A stretch of 64,000 nucleotides of DNA from NCBI RefSeq assembly GCF_900105805.1, contig NZ_LT629788.1, positions 1,612,001-1,676,000 on the forward strand, written 5' to 3'. This DNA is from Pseudomonas moraviensis. GTDB lineage: Bacteria; Pseudomonadota; Gammaproteobacteria; Pseudomonadales; Pseudomonadaceae. Each line of letters starts with the position of its first letter. The stretch's first letter is position 1. A program made the position numbers and the translations under genes. The notes beneath the pieces were generated by a model, which saw only the letters and a program-made list of their open reading frames with translations, had not been told where the DNA came from and did not search any database. Below are positions 52,342 through 62,881 of the stretch, one piece after another.

Positions 52342-55300
52342 ACATCTCGCGGCTGTTCATCCTCCGTCCGGTAGCCACCACCCTGAGCATGCTGGCCATT
52401 GTTCTGGCCGGCCTGATCGCTTATCGCCTGCTGCCGGTTTCGGCCTTGCCGCAGGTCGATTACCCAACCATCCGCGTCATGACCCTGTACCCGGGCGCCA
52501 GCCCTGACGTCATGACCAGCGCCGTCACCGCGCCGCTTGAACGCCAGTTCGGGCAAATGCCCGGTCTCACGCAAATGGCTTCGACCAGCTCCGGCGGCGC
52601 TTCGGTGCTGACCCTGCGTTTCAGCCTCGACATCAACATGGACGTCGCCGAACAGCAGGTGCAGGCCGCGATCAACGCTGCGACCAACCTGCTGCCGACC
52701 GACCTGCCGGCGCCGCCGGTGTACAACAAGGTCAACCCGGCGGACACCCCGGTGCTGACCCTGGCCATCACCTCGAAAACCATGTTGCTGCCCAAGCTCA
52801 ACGATCTGGTCGATACGCGCATGGCGCAGAAAATCGCCCAGATCAGCGGCGTCGGCATGGTCAGCATTGCCGGCGGTCAGCGTCAGGCCGTGCGGATCAA
52901 GGTCAACCCCGAAGCGCTGGCGGCCAACAGCCTCAATCTGTCGGACGTGCGCACGCTGATCGGCGCTTCCAACGTCAACCAGCCGAAAGGCAACTTCGAT
53001 GGCCCGACCCGGGTGTCGATGCTCGATGCCAACGACCAGCTGACCTCGCCCGAGGACTACGCCAACCTGATCCTGACCTACAAAAACGGCGCGCCGTTGC
53101 GGCTCAAGGACGTCGCGGAAATCGTCGATGGTGCTGAAAACGAACGTCTCGCCGCGTGGGCCAACCAGAATCAGGCGGTGCTGCTGAACATCCAGCGTCA
53201 GCCCGGTGCCAACGTCATCGAAGTGGTCGACCGCATCAAGGCCTTGCTGCCGAGCATCACCGACAACCTGCCGGCCGGCCTCGATGTCACTGTGCTGACG
53301 GATCGCACCCAGACCATCCGCGCCTCGGTCACCGATGTGCAACACGAACTGCTGATCGCCATCGCGCTGGTGGTCATGGTCACGTTCCTGTTTCTGCGCC
53401 GCGCCAGTGCGACGATCATCCCGTCAGTGGCCGTGCCGCTGTCGCTGATCGGCACCTTCGGCGTGATGTACCTCGCCGGGTTCTCGGTGAACAACCTGAC
53501 CCTGATGGCGCTGACCATTGCCACCGGTTTCGTGGTCGACGACGCCATCGTCATGCTCGAGAATATTTCGCGCTTCATCGAGGAGGGCGACAGTCCGATG
53601 CAGGCCGCGCTCAAGGGCGCGAAACAGATCGGTTTCACTCTGATTTCCCTGACCCTGTCGCTGATCGCCGTACTGATTCCGCTGCTGTTCATGGCCGACG
53701 TGGTGGGGCGCCTGTTCCGCGAATTCGCCATCACCCTGGCCGTGGCGATCCTGATCTCCCTGGTCGTGTCGCTGACCCTGACGCCGATGATGTGCGCGCG
53801 CCTGCTCAAGCGTGAACCGCAAGAACACGAGCAGGGCCGGTTCTATCGTGCCAGCGGTGCGTTCATCGACTGGATGATCAACGAATACGGACGGATGCTG
53901 CGCTGGGTGCTCAAGCATCAGCCGCTGACCTTGCTGGTCGCGATCGGCACACTGGCGTTGACCGTGTTTCTTTATGTGATCGTGCCGAAGGGCTTTTTTC
54001 CGGTGCAGGACACCGGGGTGATTCAGGGCATTTCCGAAGCACCGCAGTCGATATCCTTCGCGGCGATGGGCGAGCGCCAGCAGCAACTGGCGAAGATCAT
54101 TCTCGAAGATCCTGCGGTGCAGAGTCTGTCGTCCTACATTGGTGTCGACGGCGACAACGCTACGCTCAATAGCGGCCGTTTGCTGATCAACCTCAAGCCC
54201 CATAGCGAACGTGATCTGAGCGCCGGTGAAGTGATCACGCGCCTGCAACCGCAACTGGACAAACTGGTCGGCATTCGGCTGTTCATGCAGCCGGTACAGG
54301 ACCTGACCATCGAGGATCGGGTCAGCCGCACCCAGTACCAGTTCAGCATGTCGTCGCCGGATTCCGAACTGCTCAGCCAGTGGAGCGGTCGTCTGGTCGA
54401 GGCGTTGGCGCAGCGGCCGGAGTTGACCGACGTTGCCAGTGATCTGCAGGACAAAGGCTTGCAGGTCTATCTGGTGATCGACCGCGACGCCGCTTCGCGC
54501 CTTGGCGTGTCGGTGGCGAACATCACCGATGCGCTGTACGACGCGTTTGGCCAACGACAGATTTCGACCATTTACACTCAGGCCAGCCAGTACCGCGTGG
54601 TGCTGCAAGCCCAGGCGGGGGAGAAGATCGGCCCGCAGGCGCTGGATCAGATTCACGTCAAGACCACCGATGGCGCGCAGGTACGCCTGTCGAGTCTGGC
54701 GCACGTCGAAGAGCGTCAGGCGCAATTGGCGATCACTCACATCGGCCAGTTCCCGGCGGTGATGATGTCGTTCAACCTCGCACCCGGCGTGGCGTTGGGG
54801 CATGCCGTAGACATCATCGAGCAGGTGCAGCAGGACATCGGCATGCCGGTCGGCGTGCAGACTCAGTTTCAGGGCGCGGCGCAGGCGTTCCAGGCGTCGC
54901 TGTCGAGCACCTTGCTGCTGATTCTGGCGGCGGTGGTGACCATGTACATCGTGCTTGGCGTGCTCTACGAGAGCTATATCCATCCGATCACCATTCTCTC
55001 GACCTTGCCGTCCGCCGCGGTGGGTGCCTTGCTGGCGTTGCTGCTCAGCGGCAACGATCTGGGGATGATCGCGATCATCGGCATCATCCTGCTGATCGGT
55101 ATCGTCAAGAAGAACGCGATCATGATGATCGACTTCGCCCTCGACGCCGAACGTACCCAGGGCATGGCCCCGGCGGAGGCGATCTATCAAGCGGCGCTGC
55201 TGCGCTTCCGGCCAATCCTGATGACCACACTGGCGGCGTTGTTTGGCGCGGTGCCACTGATGCTGGCCACCGGTTCCGGGGCTGAGTTGCGTCAGCCGTT

Positions 55301-55439
55301 GGGTCTGGTGATGGTTGGCGGTTTGCTGGTGAGCCAGGTGTTGACGCTGTTCACCACGCCAGTGATCTACCTGTACTTCGACCGCCTCGGAAGGCGCTTT
55401 GGCAAGGCCAAGGCTGATGGTGAAGAGGTCGCGGTATGA
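52338..55439 (+). CDS. muxB: RND efflux permease, first subunit (MuxB/MdtB-like)
   Basis: This 1033-residue RND transporter has 12 predicted membrane helices and two large periplasmic loops. The proton-relay Asp pair is in the TM4 motif GFVVDDAIVMLEN. It forms a heteromultimeric pump with MuxC, as in the MdtABC type. Its start overlaps muxA. A REPIN lies between its end and muxC. Confidence 0.92.
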   Translation: MNISRLFILRPVATTLSMLAIVLAGLIAYRLLPVSALPQVDYPTIRVMTLYPGASPDVMTSAVTAPLERQFGQMPGLTQMASTSSGGASVLTLRFSLDINMDVAEQQVQAAINAATNLLPTDLPAPPVYNKVNPADTPVLTLAITSKTMLLPKLNDLVDTRMAQKIAQISGVGMVSIAGGQRQAVRIKVNPEALAANSLNLSDVRTLIGASNVNQPKGNFDGPTRVSMLDANDQLTSPEDYANLILTYKNGAPLRLKDVAEIVDGAENERLAAWANQNQAVLLNIQRQPGANVIEVVDRIKALLPSITDNLPAGLDVTVLTDRTQTIRASVTDVQHELLIAIALVVMVTFLFLRRASATIIPSVAVPLSLIGTFGVMYLAGFSVNNLTLMALTIATGFVVDDAIVMLENISRFIEEGDSPMQAALKGAKQIGFTLISLTLSLIAVLIPLLFMADVVGRLFREFAITLAVAILISLVVSLTLTPMMCARLLKREPQEHEQGRFYRASGAFIDWMINEYGRMLRWVLKHQPLTLLVAIGTLALTVFLYVIVPKGFFPVQDTGVIQGISEAPQSISFAAMGERQQQLAKIILEDPAVQSLSSYIGVDGDNATLNSGRLLINLKPHSERDLSAGEVITRLQPQLDKLVGIRLFMQPVQDLTIEDRVSRTQYQFSMSSPDSELLSQWSGRLVEALAQRPELTDVASDLQDKGLQVYLVIDRDAASRLGVSVANITDALYDAFGQRQISTIYTQASQYRVVLQAQAGEKIGPQALDQIHVKTTDGAQVRLSSLAHVEERQAQLAITHIGQFPAVMMSFNLAPGVALGHAVDIIEQVQQDIGMPVGVQTQFQGAAQAFQASLSSTLLLILAAVVTMYIVLGVLYESYIHPITILSTLPSAAVGALLALLLSGNDLGMIAIIGIILLIGIVKKNAIMMIDFALDAERTQGMAPAEAIYQAALLRFRPILMTTLAALFGAVPLMLATGSGAELRQPLGLVMVGGLLVSQVLTLFTTPVIYLYFDRLGRRFGKAKADGEEVAV

Positions 55440-55459
55440 CTGGCGGAACGCAAAACTTG

Positions 55460-55549
55460 TGTAGGAGTGAGCCTGCTCGCGATGAGGCCGGCACCTGCAC
55501 CATCACGGTAGACAGACACACCGCTATCGCGAGCAGGCTCACTCCTACA
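55460..55549. repeat. REPIN inside the mux operon
   Basis: Inverted REP pair between muxB and muxC, in an otherwise tightly packed operon. Confidence 0.9.
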
Positions 55550-55581
55550 GGGGATTCGCGTGAAGTTGGGGATCGCGTTCG

Positions 55582-58500
55582 ATGAATCTTTCAGGCCCTT
55601 TCATCAAACGCCCCGTGGCAACCATGCTGCTCTCCCTGGCAATCATGTTGCTCGGCGGTGTCAGTTTCGGTCTCTTGCCGGTATCGCCTTTGCCGCAGAT
55701 GGATTTCCCGGTGATCGTCGTTCAGGCCAGTCTGCCGGGCGCCAGTCCCGAGGTGATGGCTTCGACGGTGGCGACGCCGCTGGAGCGGTCGTTCGGTGCG
55801 ATTGCCGGCGTCAACACCATGAGTAGCCGCTCCAGTCAGGGTTCGACGCGGGTCATTCTGCAATTCGACCTCGACCGCGACATCAATGGCGCGGCGCGGG
55901 AAGTGCAGGCGGCGATCAATGCCTCGCGCAATCTGCTGCCAAGCGGGATGCGCAGCATGCCGACCTATAAAAAGGTCAACCCGTCGCAGGCGCCAATCAT
56001 GGTGCTGTCGCTGACTTCGGATGTGCTGGAAAAGGGCCAGCTCTACGACCTGGCCTCGACCATTCTTTCGCAAAGCCTTTCACAGGTGCAGGGTGTCGGT
56101 GAAGTGCAGATCGGCGGCAGTTCGCTGCCGGCGGTGCGCATCGAACTTGAGCCGCAGGCGCTGAACCAGTACGGCGTGGCCCTCGACGATGTGCGCAAGA
56201 CCATCGCTGACGCCAACGTGCGCCGGCCCAAGGGCTCGGTCGAGGACGGTCAGCGTTTGTGGCAGATCCAGGCCAACGACCAGTTGGAGAAAGCCAAGGA
56301 TTACGAGTCGCTGATCATTCACTACGCCGACGGCGCCGCGCTGCGTCTCAAGGACGTGGCGAAAGTCAGCGATGGCGTCGAAGACCGTTACAACAGCGGT
56401 TTCTTCAACGATGACGCGGCGGTTTTGTTGGTGATCAACCGTCAGGCCGGCGCCAACATCATCGAGACGGTCAACGAGATCAAGGCGCAATTGCCCGCCC
56501 TGCAAGCGGTGCTGCCGGCCAGCGTCAAACTCAATCTGGCCATGGATCGCTCGCCGGTGATCAAGGCCACGCTGCACGAAGCCGAGATGACCTTGCTGAT
56601 CGCCGTCGCCCTGGTGGTGTTGGTGGTGTACCTGTTTCTCGGTAACTTCCGCGCCTCGCTGATCCCGACCCTGGCGGTGCCGGTGTCACTGGTCGGCACG
56701 TTTGCAGTGATGTACCTCTACGGTTTCTCGCTGAACAACCTGTCGCTGATGGCCCTGATTCTGGCCACCGGTCTGGTGGTGGACGACGCCATTGTGGTGC
56801 TGGAAAACATTTCCCGGCACATCGACGAAGGCGTGAAACCGATGCAGGCCGCGTATCTCGGCGCCAAGGAAGTCGGCTTCACCCTGTTGTCGATGAACGT
56901 CTCGCTGGTGGCGGTGTTTCTGTCGATCCTGTTCATGGGCGGGCTGGTCGAAAGCCTGTTTCGCGAATTCTCCATCACCCTGGCGGCGGCAATTGTGGTG
57001 TCGCTGGTGGTTTCCCTCACACTGACTCCGATGCTCTGCGCGCGCTGGCTCAAGCCACACACGCCAGGGCAGGAAAACCGTCTGCAACGCTGGAGTCAGA
57101 AGACCAACGACTGGATGGTCGGCAAATACGCCACCAGCCTCGACTGGGTGTTGCGTCATCGGCGTCTGACCTTGCTCAGCCTGCTGCTCACCGTTGGCGT
57201 CAACGTTGCGCTTTATATCGTGGTGCCGAAAACCTTTCTGCCGCAGCAGGACACCGGCCAGTTGATCGGATTTGTGCGCGGCGACGACGGTTTGTCGTTC
57301 AACGTCATGCAGCCAAAAATGGAAACCTTCCGCCGCGCCGTGCTCAAGGATGAAGCGGTGGAAAGCGTGGCCGGGTTCATTGGCGGCAACAACGGCACCA
57401 ACAACGCTTTCATGATCGTGCGCCTGAAACCGATCAAGGAGCGCCAGCTGTCGGCGCAGAAAGTCATCGAGCGTCTGCGCAAGGAAATGCCCAAGGTGCC
57501 CGGGGCGCAGTTGATGCTGATGGCCGACCAGGACCTGCAATTTGGCGGCGGCCGCGAGCAGACCAGTTCGCAGTACACCTATATCCTGCAAAGCGGCGAC
57601 CTCGCCGAGCTGCGCAAGTGGTTTCCGAAAGTAGTCACCGCGTTGCGAGCCTTGCCCGAGCTGACCGCCATCGATGCCCGCGAAGGTGCCGGGGCGCAGC
57701 AGGTGACGTTGATTGTTGACCGGGATCAGGCCAAACGCCTCGGGGTCGATATGAACATGGTCACCGCCGTGCTCAACAACGCCTACAGCCAGCGGCAGAT
57801 TTCGACGATCTACGACAGCCTCAACCAGTATCAGGTGGTGATGGAGGTCAACCCGAAATACGCCCAGGATCCGGTGACACTCAAGCAGGTCGAGGTGATT
57901 ACCGCTGACGGCGCGCGGGTGCCGCTGTCGACGTTCGCCCATTACGAAAACAGTCTGGAAAACGACCGGGTCAGCCACGAAGGCCAGTTTGCTTCCGAGA
58001 GCATTTCCTTTGATATGGCCGAAGGCGTGACCGTGGAGCAGGGCAGTGCTGCCATCGAACGTGCGATCGCCAAAGTCGGCCTGCCGGAAGATGTCATCGC
58101 GAAAATGGCCGGCACCGCTGATGCCTTTGCGGCCACACAGAAGAGCCAGCCGTTCATGATCCTTGGTGCGTTGCTGGCGGTGTATCTGGTGCTCGGTGTG
58201 CTGTATGAAAGTTACATTCATCCGCTGACCATTCTCTCGACCTTGCCCTCGGCCGGCGTCGGCGCGTTGCTGTCTATCTATGCACTCGGTGGCGAGTTCA
58301 GCCTGATTTCCCTGCTGGGAATATTCCTGCTGATCGGCGTGGTGAAGAAAAACGCCATTCTGATGATCGACCTCGCGCTGCAACTGGAGCGGCATCAGGG
58401 CCTGTCGCCCCTGGATTCGATTCGCAGCGCCTGCCTGCAACGCCTGCGGCCGATCCTGATGACTACGCTGGCGGCGATCCTCGGCGCCTTGCCGCTGCTG

Positions 58501-58689
58501 CTCGGCCGCGCCGAGGGGGCGGAAATGCGCCAGCCGCTGGGCCTGACCATCATTGGCGGCCTGGTGTTCAGCCAGGTCCTGACCCTTTACACCACCCCGG
58601 TGGTTTACCTCTATCTCGACAAGCTGCGCCATCGCTTCAACAAATGGCGTGGCGTGCGCACTGATGCCGCTCTGGAAACTCCGCTATGA
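55582..58689 (+). CDS. muxC: RND efflux permease, second subunit (MuxC/MdtC-like)
   Basis: The 1035-residue RND transporter is paralogous to muxB, with TM4 motif GLVVDDAIVVLEN and matching loop organisation. It is expected to form the mixed trimer with MuxB. The start follows the REPIN by about 30 bases; the end overlaps opmB (ATGA). Substrates of this pump type include aminocoumarins, macrolides and other amphiphiles in P. aeruginosa. Confidence 0.92.
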   Translation: MNLSGPFIKRPVATMLLSLAIMLLGGVSFGLLPVSPLPQMDFPVIVVQASLPGASPEVMASTVATPLERSFGAIAGVNTMSSRSSQGSTRVILQFDLDRDINGAAREVQAAINASRNLLPSGMRSMPTYKKVNPSQAPIMVLSLTSDVLEKGQLYDLASTILSQSLSQVQGVGEVQIGGSSLPAVRIELEPQALNQYGVALDDVRKTIADANVRRPKGSVEDGQRLWQIQANDQLEKAKDYESLIIHYADGAALRLKDVAKVSDGVEDRYNSGFFNDDAAVLLVINRQAGANIIETVNEIKAQLPALQAVLPASVKLNLAMDRSPVIKATLHEAEMTLLIAVALVVLVVYLFLGNFRASLIPTLAVPVSLVGTFAVMYLYGFSLNNLSLMALILATGLVVDDAIVVLENISRHIDEGVKPMQAAYLGAKEVGFTLLSMNVSLVAVFLSILFMGGLVESLFREFSITLAAAIVVSLVVSLTLTPMLCARWLKPHTPGQENRLQRWSQKTNDWMVGKYATSLDWVLRHRRLTLLSLLLTVGVNVALYIVVPKTFLPQQDTGQLIGFVRGDDGLSFNVMQPKMETFRRAVLKDEAVESVAGFIGGNNGTNNAFMIVRLKPIKERQLSAQKVIERLRKEMPKVPGAQLMLMADQDLQFGGGREQTSSQYTYILQSGDLAELRKWFPKVVTALRALPELTAIDAREGAGAQQVTLIVDRDQAKRLGVDMNMVTAVLNNAYSQRQISTIYDSLNQYQVVMEVNPKYAQDPVTLKQVEVITADGARVPLSTFAHYENSLENDRVSHEGQFASESISFDMAEGVTVEQGSAAIERAIAKVGLPEDVIAKMAGTADAFAATQKSQPFMILGALLAVYLVLGVLYESYIHPLTILSTLPSAGVGALLSIYALGGEFSLISLLGIFLLIGVVKKNAILMIDLALQLERHQGLSPLDSIRSACLQRLRPILMTTLAAILGALPLLLGRAEGAEMRQPLGLTIIGGLVFSQVLTLYTTPVVYLYLDKLRHRFNKWRGVRTDAALETPL

Positions 58690-60155
58690 CTGACCGTTCG
58701 CTTATCCAATTGGCCACCGCACGCGGCTCGCGCCTGTTGAGCCTGTCGTTGTGCGTGGCGCTGCTCAGCGCTTGCGCCGTCGGCCCGGACTACCAGCGTC
58801 CGCAAACCGCCGAAATCGCTCAGTTCAAGGAAGCCGAAGGCTGGCGTCAGGCCAACCCGAGCGACTCGCTGGCTCGCGGTGCCTGGTGGGAGTTGTACGG
58901 CGATCAGCAGCTCAACGCCTTGATCGAGAAACTCAACAGCGCCAACCAGACCGTCGCCCAGTCCGAAGCGCAGTTCCGTCAGGCGCAGGCTCTGGTGCGC
59001 AGTGCGCGCGGGGCGTTTTACCCGAGCGTCGACCTGAGTCTGGGCAAGAACCGTTCGAGTCAGGGCACCGGCAGCAGCAGTTCGAGCCTGAGCAGTTCCT
59101 CAAGCGGTATTCGTGACACTTATAACGCGCAACTGGGCGTCAGTTGGGAAGCCGACGTGTGGGGCAAGCTGCGCCGTGGGCTGGAGGCCGATGAGGCCAA
59201 TGCCCAGGCGAGTTTTGCCGATCTGGCGGCGATGCGTCTGAGCCAGCAATCGGAACTGGTGCAGAATTACCTGCAACTGCGGGTCATCGATCAGCAGAAG
59301 CGCCTGCTCGAGGCCACCGTGGCCGCGTACGAACGCTCGCTGAAAATGACCCAGAACCAGTATCGCGCCGGGGTTTCCGGGCGCGATGCGGTGGCGCAGG
59401 CGCAAACCCAGTTGAAAAGCACCCAGGCTGATCTGGTCGATCTGATCTGGCAGCGCGCACAGTTTGAAAACGCCATCGCGGTGCTCACCGGCGAAGCGCC
59501 AGCGAACTTCAGCATCGCCGAAAGCCAGAGCATCCCGAACCTGCCGCAAGTACCGCTGAGCCTGCCTTCGCAGCTGCTGGAACGCCGTCCCGACATCGCT
59601 GCGGCCGAGCGCTCGGTGATCGCCGCCAACGCCAACGTCGGCGTGGCGAAAGCTGCGTATTACCCGGACCTGACCCTGAGTCTGAGCGGCGGCTACAGCA
59701 GCAGCACGTCGAAAAACCTGATCAGCCTGCCGAACCGTTTCTGGTCGGTCGGCCCGCAGCTGTCGTTGCCGTTGTTCGACGGCGGCATTCGTTCCGCCGA
59801 GGTCGACCGCAGCGAAGCGGCCTATGACGAAACGGTCGCCCGCTACCGCCAGACCGTGCTCGACGGCTTCCGAGAGGTGGAAAACTACCTGGTCCAGCTC
59901 AAGGTGTATGAAGACGAAGCAGCGGTGCGCCAGGAAGCACTGGACGCCGCGCGCGATTCCCTGCGCCTCACCGAAAACCAGTACAAGGCCGGCCTGATCG
60001 CCTATATCGACGTGGTGGTGGTGCAGGCCACGGCGCTGAGCAACGAACGCAGTGTGCTGAATATCCTGCAGAACCGACTGATCGCCAGCGTGCAACTGAT
60101 TGCCGCTCTCGGCGGCGGTTGGGACGGCCAACTCGACGTCAGCGACAACCGCTGA
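58686..60155 (+). CDS. opmB: RND outer membrane channel lipoprotein (OpmB/NodT family)
   Basis: This 489-residue outer membrane factor has lipobox LLSAC at about residue 30, then VGPDYQRP, the usual start of the mature OprM/NodT channels. Two OEP repeats with the LLERRPDIAAAE motif follow. It is the exit duct for the Mux pump. A Ser-rich tract lies near residue 120. Confidence 0.92.
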   Translation: MTDRSLIQLATARGSRLLSLSLCVALLSACAVGPDYQRPQTAEIAQFKEAEGWRQANPSDSLARGAWWELYGDQQLNALIEKLNSANQTVAQSEAQFRQAQALVRSARGAFYPSVDLSLGKNRSSQGTGSSSSSLSSSSSGIRDTYNAQLGVSWEADVWGKLRRGLEADEANAQASFADLAAMRLSQQSELVQNYLQLRVIDQQKRLLEATVAAYERSLKMTQNQYRAGVSGRDAVAQAQTQLKSTQADLVDLIWQRAQFENAIAVLTGEAPANFSIAESQSIPNLPQVPLSLPSQLLERRPDIAAAERSVIAANANVGVAKAAYYPDLTLSLSGGYSSSTSKNLISLPNRFWSVGPQLSLPLFDGGIRSAEVDRSEAAYDETVARYRQTVLDGFREVENYLVQLKVYEDEAAVRQEALDAARDSLRLTENQYKAGLIAYIDVVVVQATALSNERSVLNILQNRLIASVQLIAALGGGWDGQLDVSDNR

Positions 60156-60158
60156 ACG

Positions 60159-60248
60159 TGTAGGAGGGAGCCTGCTCGCGAAAGCGGTGGGTCAGTCGAG
60201 TGAGATGTTGGATGTGCTGACGTCATCGCGAGCAGGCTCGCTCCTACA
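60159..60248. repeat. REPIN
   Basis: Inverted REP pair after opmB. Confidence 0.9.
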
Positions 60249-60291
60249 GGGGATCTGTGCCTGGCGCGGGATTACCGGTAACACAGGCCAA

Positions 60292-60380
60292 TGTAGGAGT
60301 GAGCCTGCTCGCGATAGCGGTAAGTCAGCCAGCACATCATTGACTGACCCACCGGCTTCGCGAGCAGGCTCGCTCCCACA
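60292..60380. repeat. REPIN
   Basis: Second inverted REP pair after opmB, 43 bases from the first. Confidence 0.9.
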
Positions 60381-60556
60381 GGGGTGAGCTTAAAGCCCAC
60401 CCCAGAGCCTTGTAGGCCGATCGAACAAGCGTTTCATCGGCTTGATGGCAATTTGGTTACTTTGTCAGTGCGTTCTTCTGCGCAATCAGTACAATCGCCG
60501 CATTTGCCCGACCGAGAATGGAAGCAGTACGGTTTCGGCTCGTTACGAGAACGTCC

Positions 60557-62638
60557 ATGCTCATCGGCAGTTACTCCTTCACTCTGGTTCTCATCTCGTT
60601 GTGCGTGGCCATTCTGGCTTCCTACACGGCGCTCGATCTCACCGGGCGCATCGCCACGGCGAAAGGCCGGGCCGTGCATTTCTGGACGGCGGGCGGGGCG
60701 TTGGCGATGGGCGTTGGCGTGTGGTCGATGCATTTCATCGGCATGCTCGCCTTCAAATTACCGATCGACCTGGGCTATGACTTCGCCCTGACCGCGTTGT
60801 CGTTATTGATTGCGGTGCTCTCTTGCGGCTTTGCCTTATGGCTGGTCAGCCAGCCGAAGCTGCCACTGGCGCAACTGGCTTTCGGCGCCTTGATCATGGG
60901 GGCGGGCATCAGCGCCATGCATTACACCGGCATGGCCGCGCTGCGCATGGCCCCGGGCATCGATTACGACCCGACGTTGTTCAGTGCCTCTTTGCTGATT
61001 GCCGTCGGCGCTTCGGCAGCGGCGTTGTGGATTGCCTTTCGGTTGCGTCAGCAGTCGCCCTATGTGCGACTGATTCGCGCCGGCGCGGCGGTGATCATGG
61101 GTGTGGCGATTGTCGGCATGCATTACACCGGCATGGCGGCGGCGCAATTTCCCGATGGCAGTTTCTGCGGCGCGACGCTCAATGGTTTGAAGGGCAACGG
61201 TCTCGACAGTCTGGTGGTGGTCACTACGCTGGCGGTGCTGTCGATTGCCTTGCTGACCTCGATTCTCGACGCCCGTCTCGAAGCGCGCACCGCTGATCTG
61301 GCGCACTCCCTGACCGTAGCCAACCGCGAACTCACCCAATTGGCCTTGCACGATCCGCTCACCGGCCTGCCGAACCGCATGCTGCTCGATGACCGGATCA
61401 ATCAGGCGATCAGAAAAGTCGAGGAACAAGGCGGCTGCTTCGCCTTGATGTTCATTGATCTCGACGGCTTCAAACCGGTCAACGACGCGTTCGGCCATCA
61501 CATGGGCGACCAGTTGCTGCGCGAAGTCGGCGTGCGCCTGCGTGAAGACTTGCGCAGCCAGGACACTTTGGCGCGGATCGGTGGCGATGAATTTGTCCTG
61601 CTCGTGCGGCTGAGCGAGCGCAACGATGCTCTGGGTCTGGCCGCACGCCAGGTGGGCCTGATCGGCCGCACGTTCCGCGTTGCCGAACATGACCTGCAGA
61701 TTTCCGCCAGTGTCGGCATTGCTTTGTATCCGGGCAACGGTGACAACGCTCAAGAGTTGCTGATGAACGCCGACGCGGCGATGTACCACGCCAAGGGCGG
61801 CGGCAAGAACGGCTACAGCTTCTTCGATGCGTCGATGAACACCAACGCGCGCAAACAATTGCAACTGTTGCAGGACCTGCGCGCGGCCATCGAGCACAAC
61901 CAGTTCTGCCTGCATTACCAGCCGAAATTCGACGCCGCCAACGGTCGCCCGGTCGGTGCCGAAGCGCTGCTGCGCTGGGCGCATCCACTGCATGGCATGT
62001 TGATGCCGGACAAGTTCATCGATCTGGCGGAGAAAACCGGGCTGATCATCCCGATGGGCGAATGGGTGCTCAACGAAGCCTGCCGACAGATGCGCGAGTG
62101 GTACGTGCTCGGTTACACCGACTGGCGCATTGCCGTGAACCTCTCGGCATTGCAGTTCTGCCATGCCGGGCTGGTGCAAAGTGTGGCCAAAGCCTTGGCG
62201 ACCCACCATTTGCCGGCTAACAGCCTGACCCTGGAAATCACTGAAACCACCGCCATGAGCGACGCTGACGCGAGCATGACCGTGCTGCAAGAGCTGTCGG
62301 ACATGGGCGTCGACCTGTCGATCGACGACTTCGGCACCGGTTATTCCAGCCTTATGTACCTCAAACGCCTGCCAGCCAATGAGTTGAAGATCGACCGTGG
62401 TTTCGTCCGGGATCTGGAGCACGACAGCGATGACGCTGCGATCGTTTCGGCGATCGTCGCGCTGGGACAGGCCTTGGACTTGCGGATTGTCGCCGAGGGC
62501 GTCGAGACCGGCGCGCAGCAGGATTTCCTGACCAAATTGGGCTGTGATTCGCTGCAGGGCTATCTGCTCGGCCACCCGATGCCGGCGGAGCGCTTCATGC
62601 AGGACGTCGTGCGCGGGCAAAGGCTGGCGGTGGTCTGA
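60557..62638 (+). CDS. mucR: MHYT-GGDEF-EAL cyclic-di-GMP protein (MucR-like)
   Basis: This 693-residue inner membrane protein has seven hydrophobic segments with three MHYT motifs (MHFIGM, MHYTGM, MHYTGM) that may bind copper and sense diatomic gas or redox state. The GGDEF motif is intact with an I-site (RSQD five residues upstream), and the EAL domain has intact EALLRW, DDFGTGYSS and the EGVE motif. P. aeruginosa MucR of the same layout supports alginate synthesis. The intact GGDEF makes it more MucR- than NbdA-like. Start at 60557 gives the first membrane segment; upstream extensions to 60518 are possible. Confidence 0.85.
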   Translation: MLIGSYSFTLVLISLCVAILASYTALDLTGRIATAKGRAVHFWTAGGALAMGVGVWSMHFIGMLAFKLPIDLGYDFALTALSLLIAVLSCGFALWLVSQPKLPLAQLAFGALIMGAGISAMHYTGMAALRMAPGIDYDPTLFSASLLIAVGASAAALWIAFRLRQQSPYVRLIRAGAAVIMGVAIVGMHYTGMAAAQFPDGSFCGATLNGLKGNGLDSLVVVTTLAVLSIALLTSILDARLEARTADLAHSLTVANRELTQLALHDPLTGLPNRMLLDDRINQAIRKVEEQGGCFALMFIDLDGFKPVNDAFGHHMGDQLLREVGVRLREDLRSQDTLARIGGDEFVLLVRLSERNDALGLAARQVGLIGRTFRVAEHDLQISASVGIALYPGNGDNAQELLMNADAAMYHAKGGGKNGYSFFDASMNTNARKQLQLLQDLRAAIEHNQFCLHYQPKFDAANGRPVGAEALLRWAHPLHGMLMPDKFIDLAEKTGLIIPMGEWVLNEACRQMREWYVLGYTDWRIAVNLSALQFCHAGLVQSVAKALATHHLPANSLTLEITETTAMSDADASMTVLQELSDMGVDLSIDDFGTGYSSLMYLKRLPANELKIDRGFVRDLEHDSDDAAIVSAIVALGQALDLRIVAEGVETGAQQDFLTKLGCDSLQGYLLGHPMPAERFMQDVVRGQRLAVV

Positions 62639-62669
62639 GACCACAGACAGATCTGCCGACAAGACTGTT

Positions 62670-62762
62670 TGTGGCGGGGGAGCTTGCTCCCGCTGGGTGC
62701 GTAGCGCCCTCAGAATTTTGTGAGCGCTGCGCACTCAAGCGGGAGCAAGCTCCCTCGCCACA
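62670..62762. repeat. Inverted pair of variant REP palindromes
   Basis: Variant REP (TGTGGCGGGGGAGCTTGCTC) and its complement, the same type as at 5045-5165. Confidence 0.75.
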
Positions 62763-62881
62763 ATGTCGTGAACCTGCAGACGGGATCAAGATTCGGTCCA
62801 TTGGCACAGCCCATGCAAAACCCGTCATTCGCAGTTATTCTTGGCCTCGACTGTTACGTGTGCACGTGGGAGAAGGCCAGC

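Larger units (their letters stand above)
60156..60556. other. Intergenic region with two REPINs
   Basis: This stretch of about 400 bases holds REPINs at 60159-60248 and 60292-60380; the remaining 175 bases should contain the promoter of the MHYT gene. I see no other gene. Confidence 0.6.
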
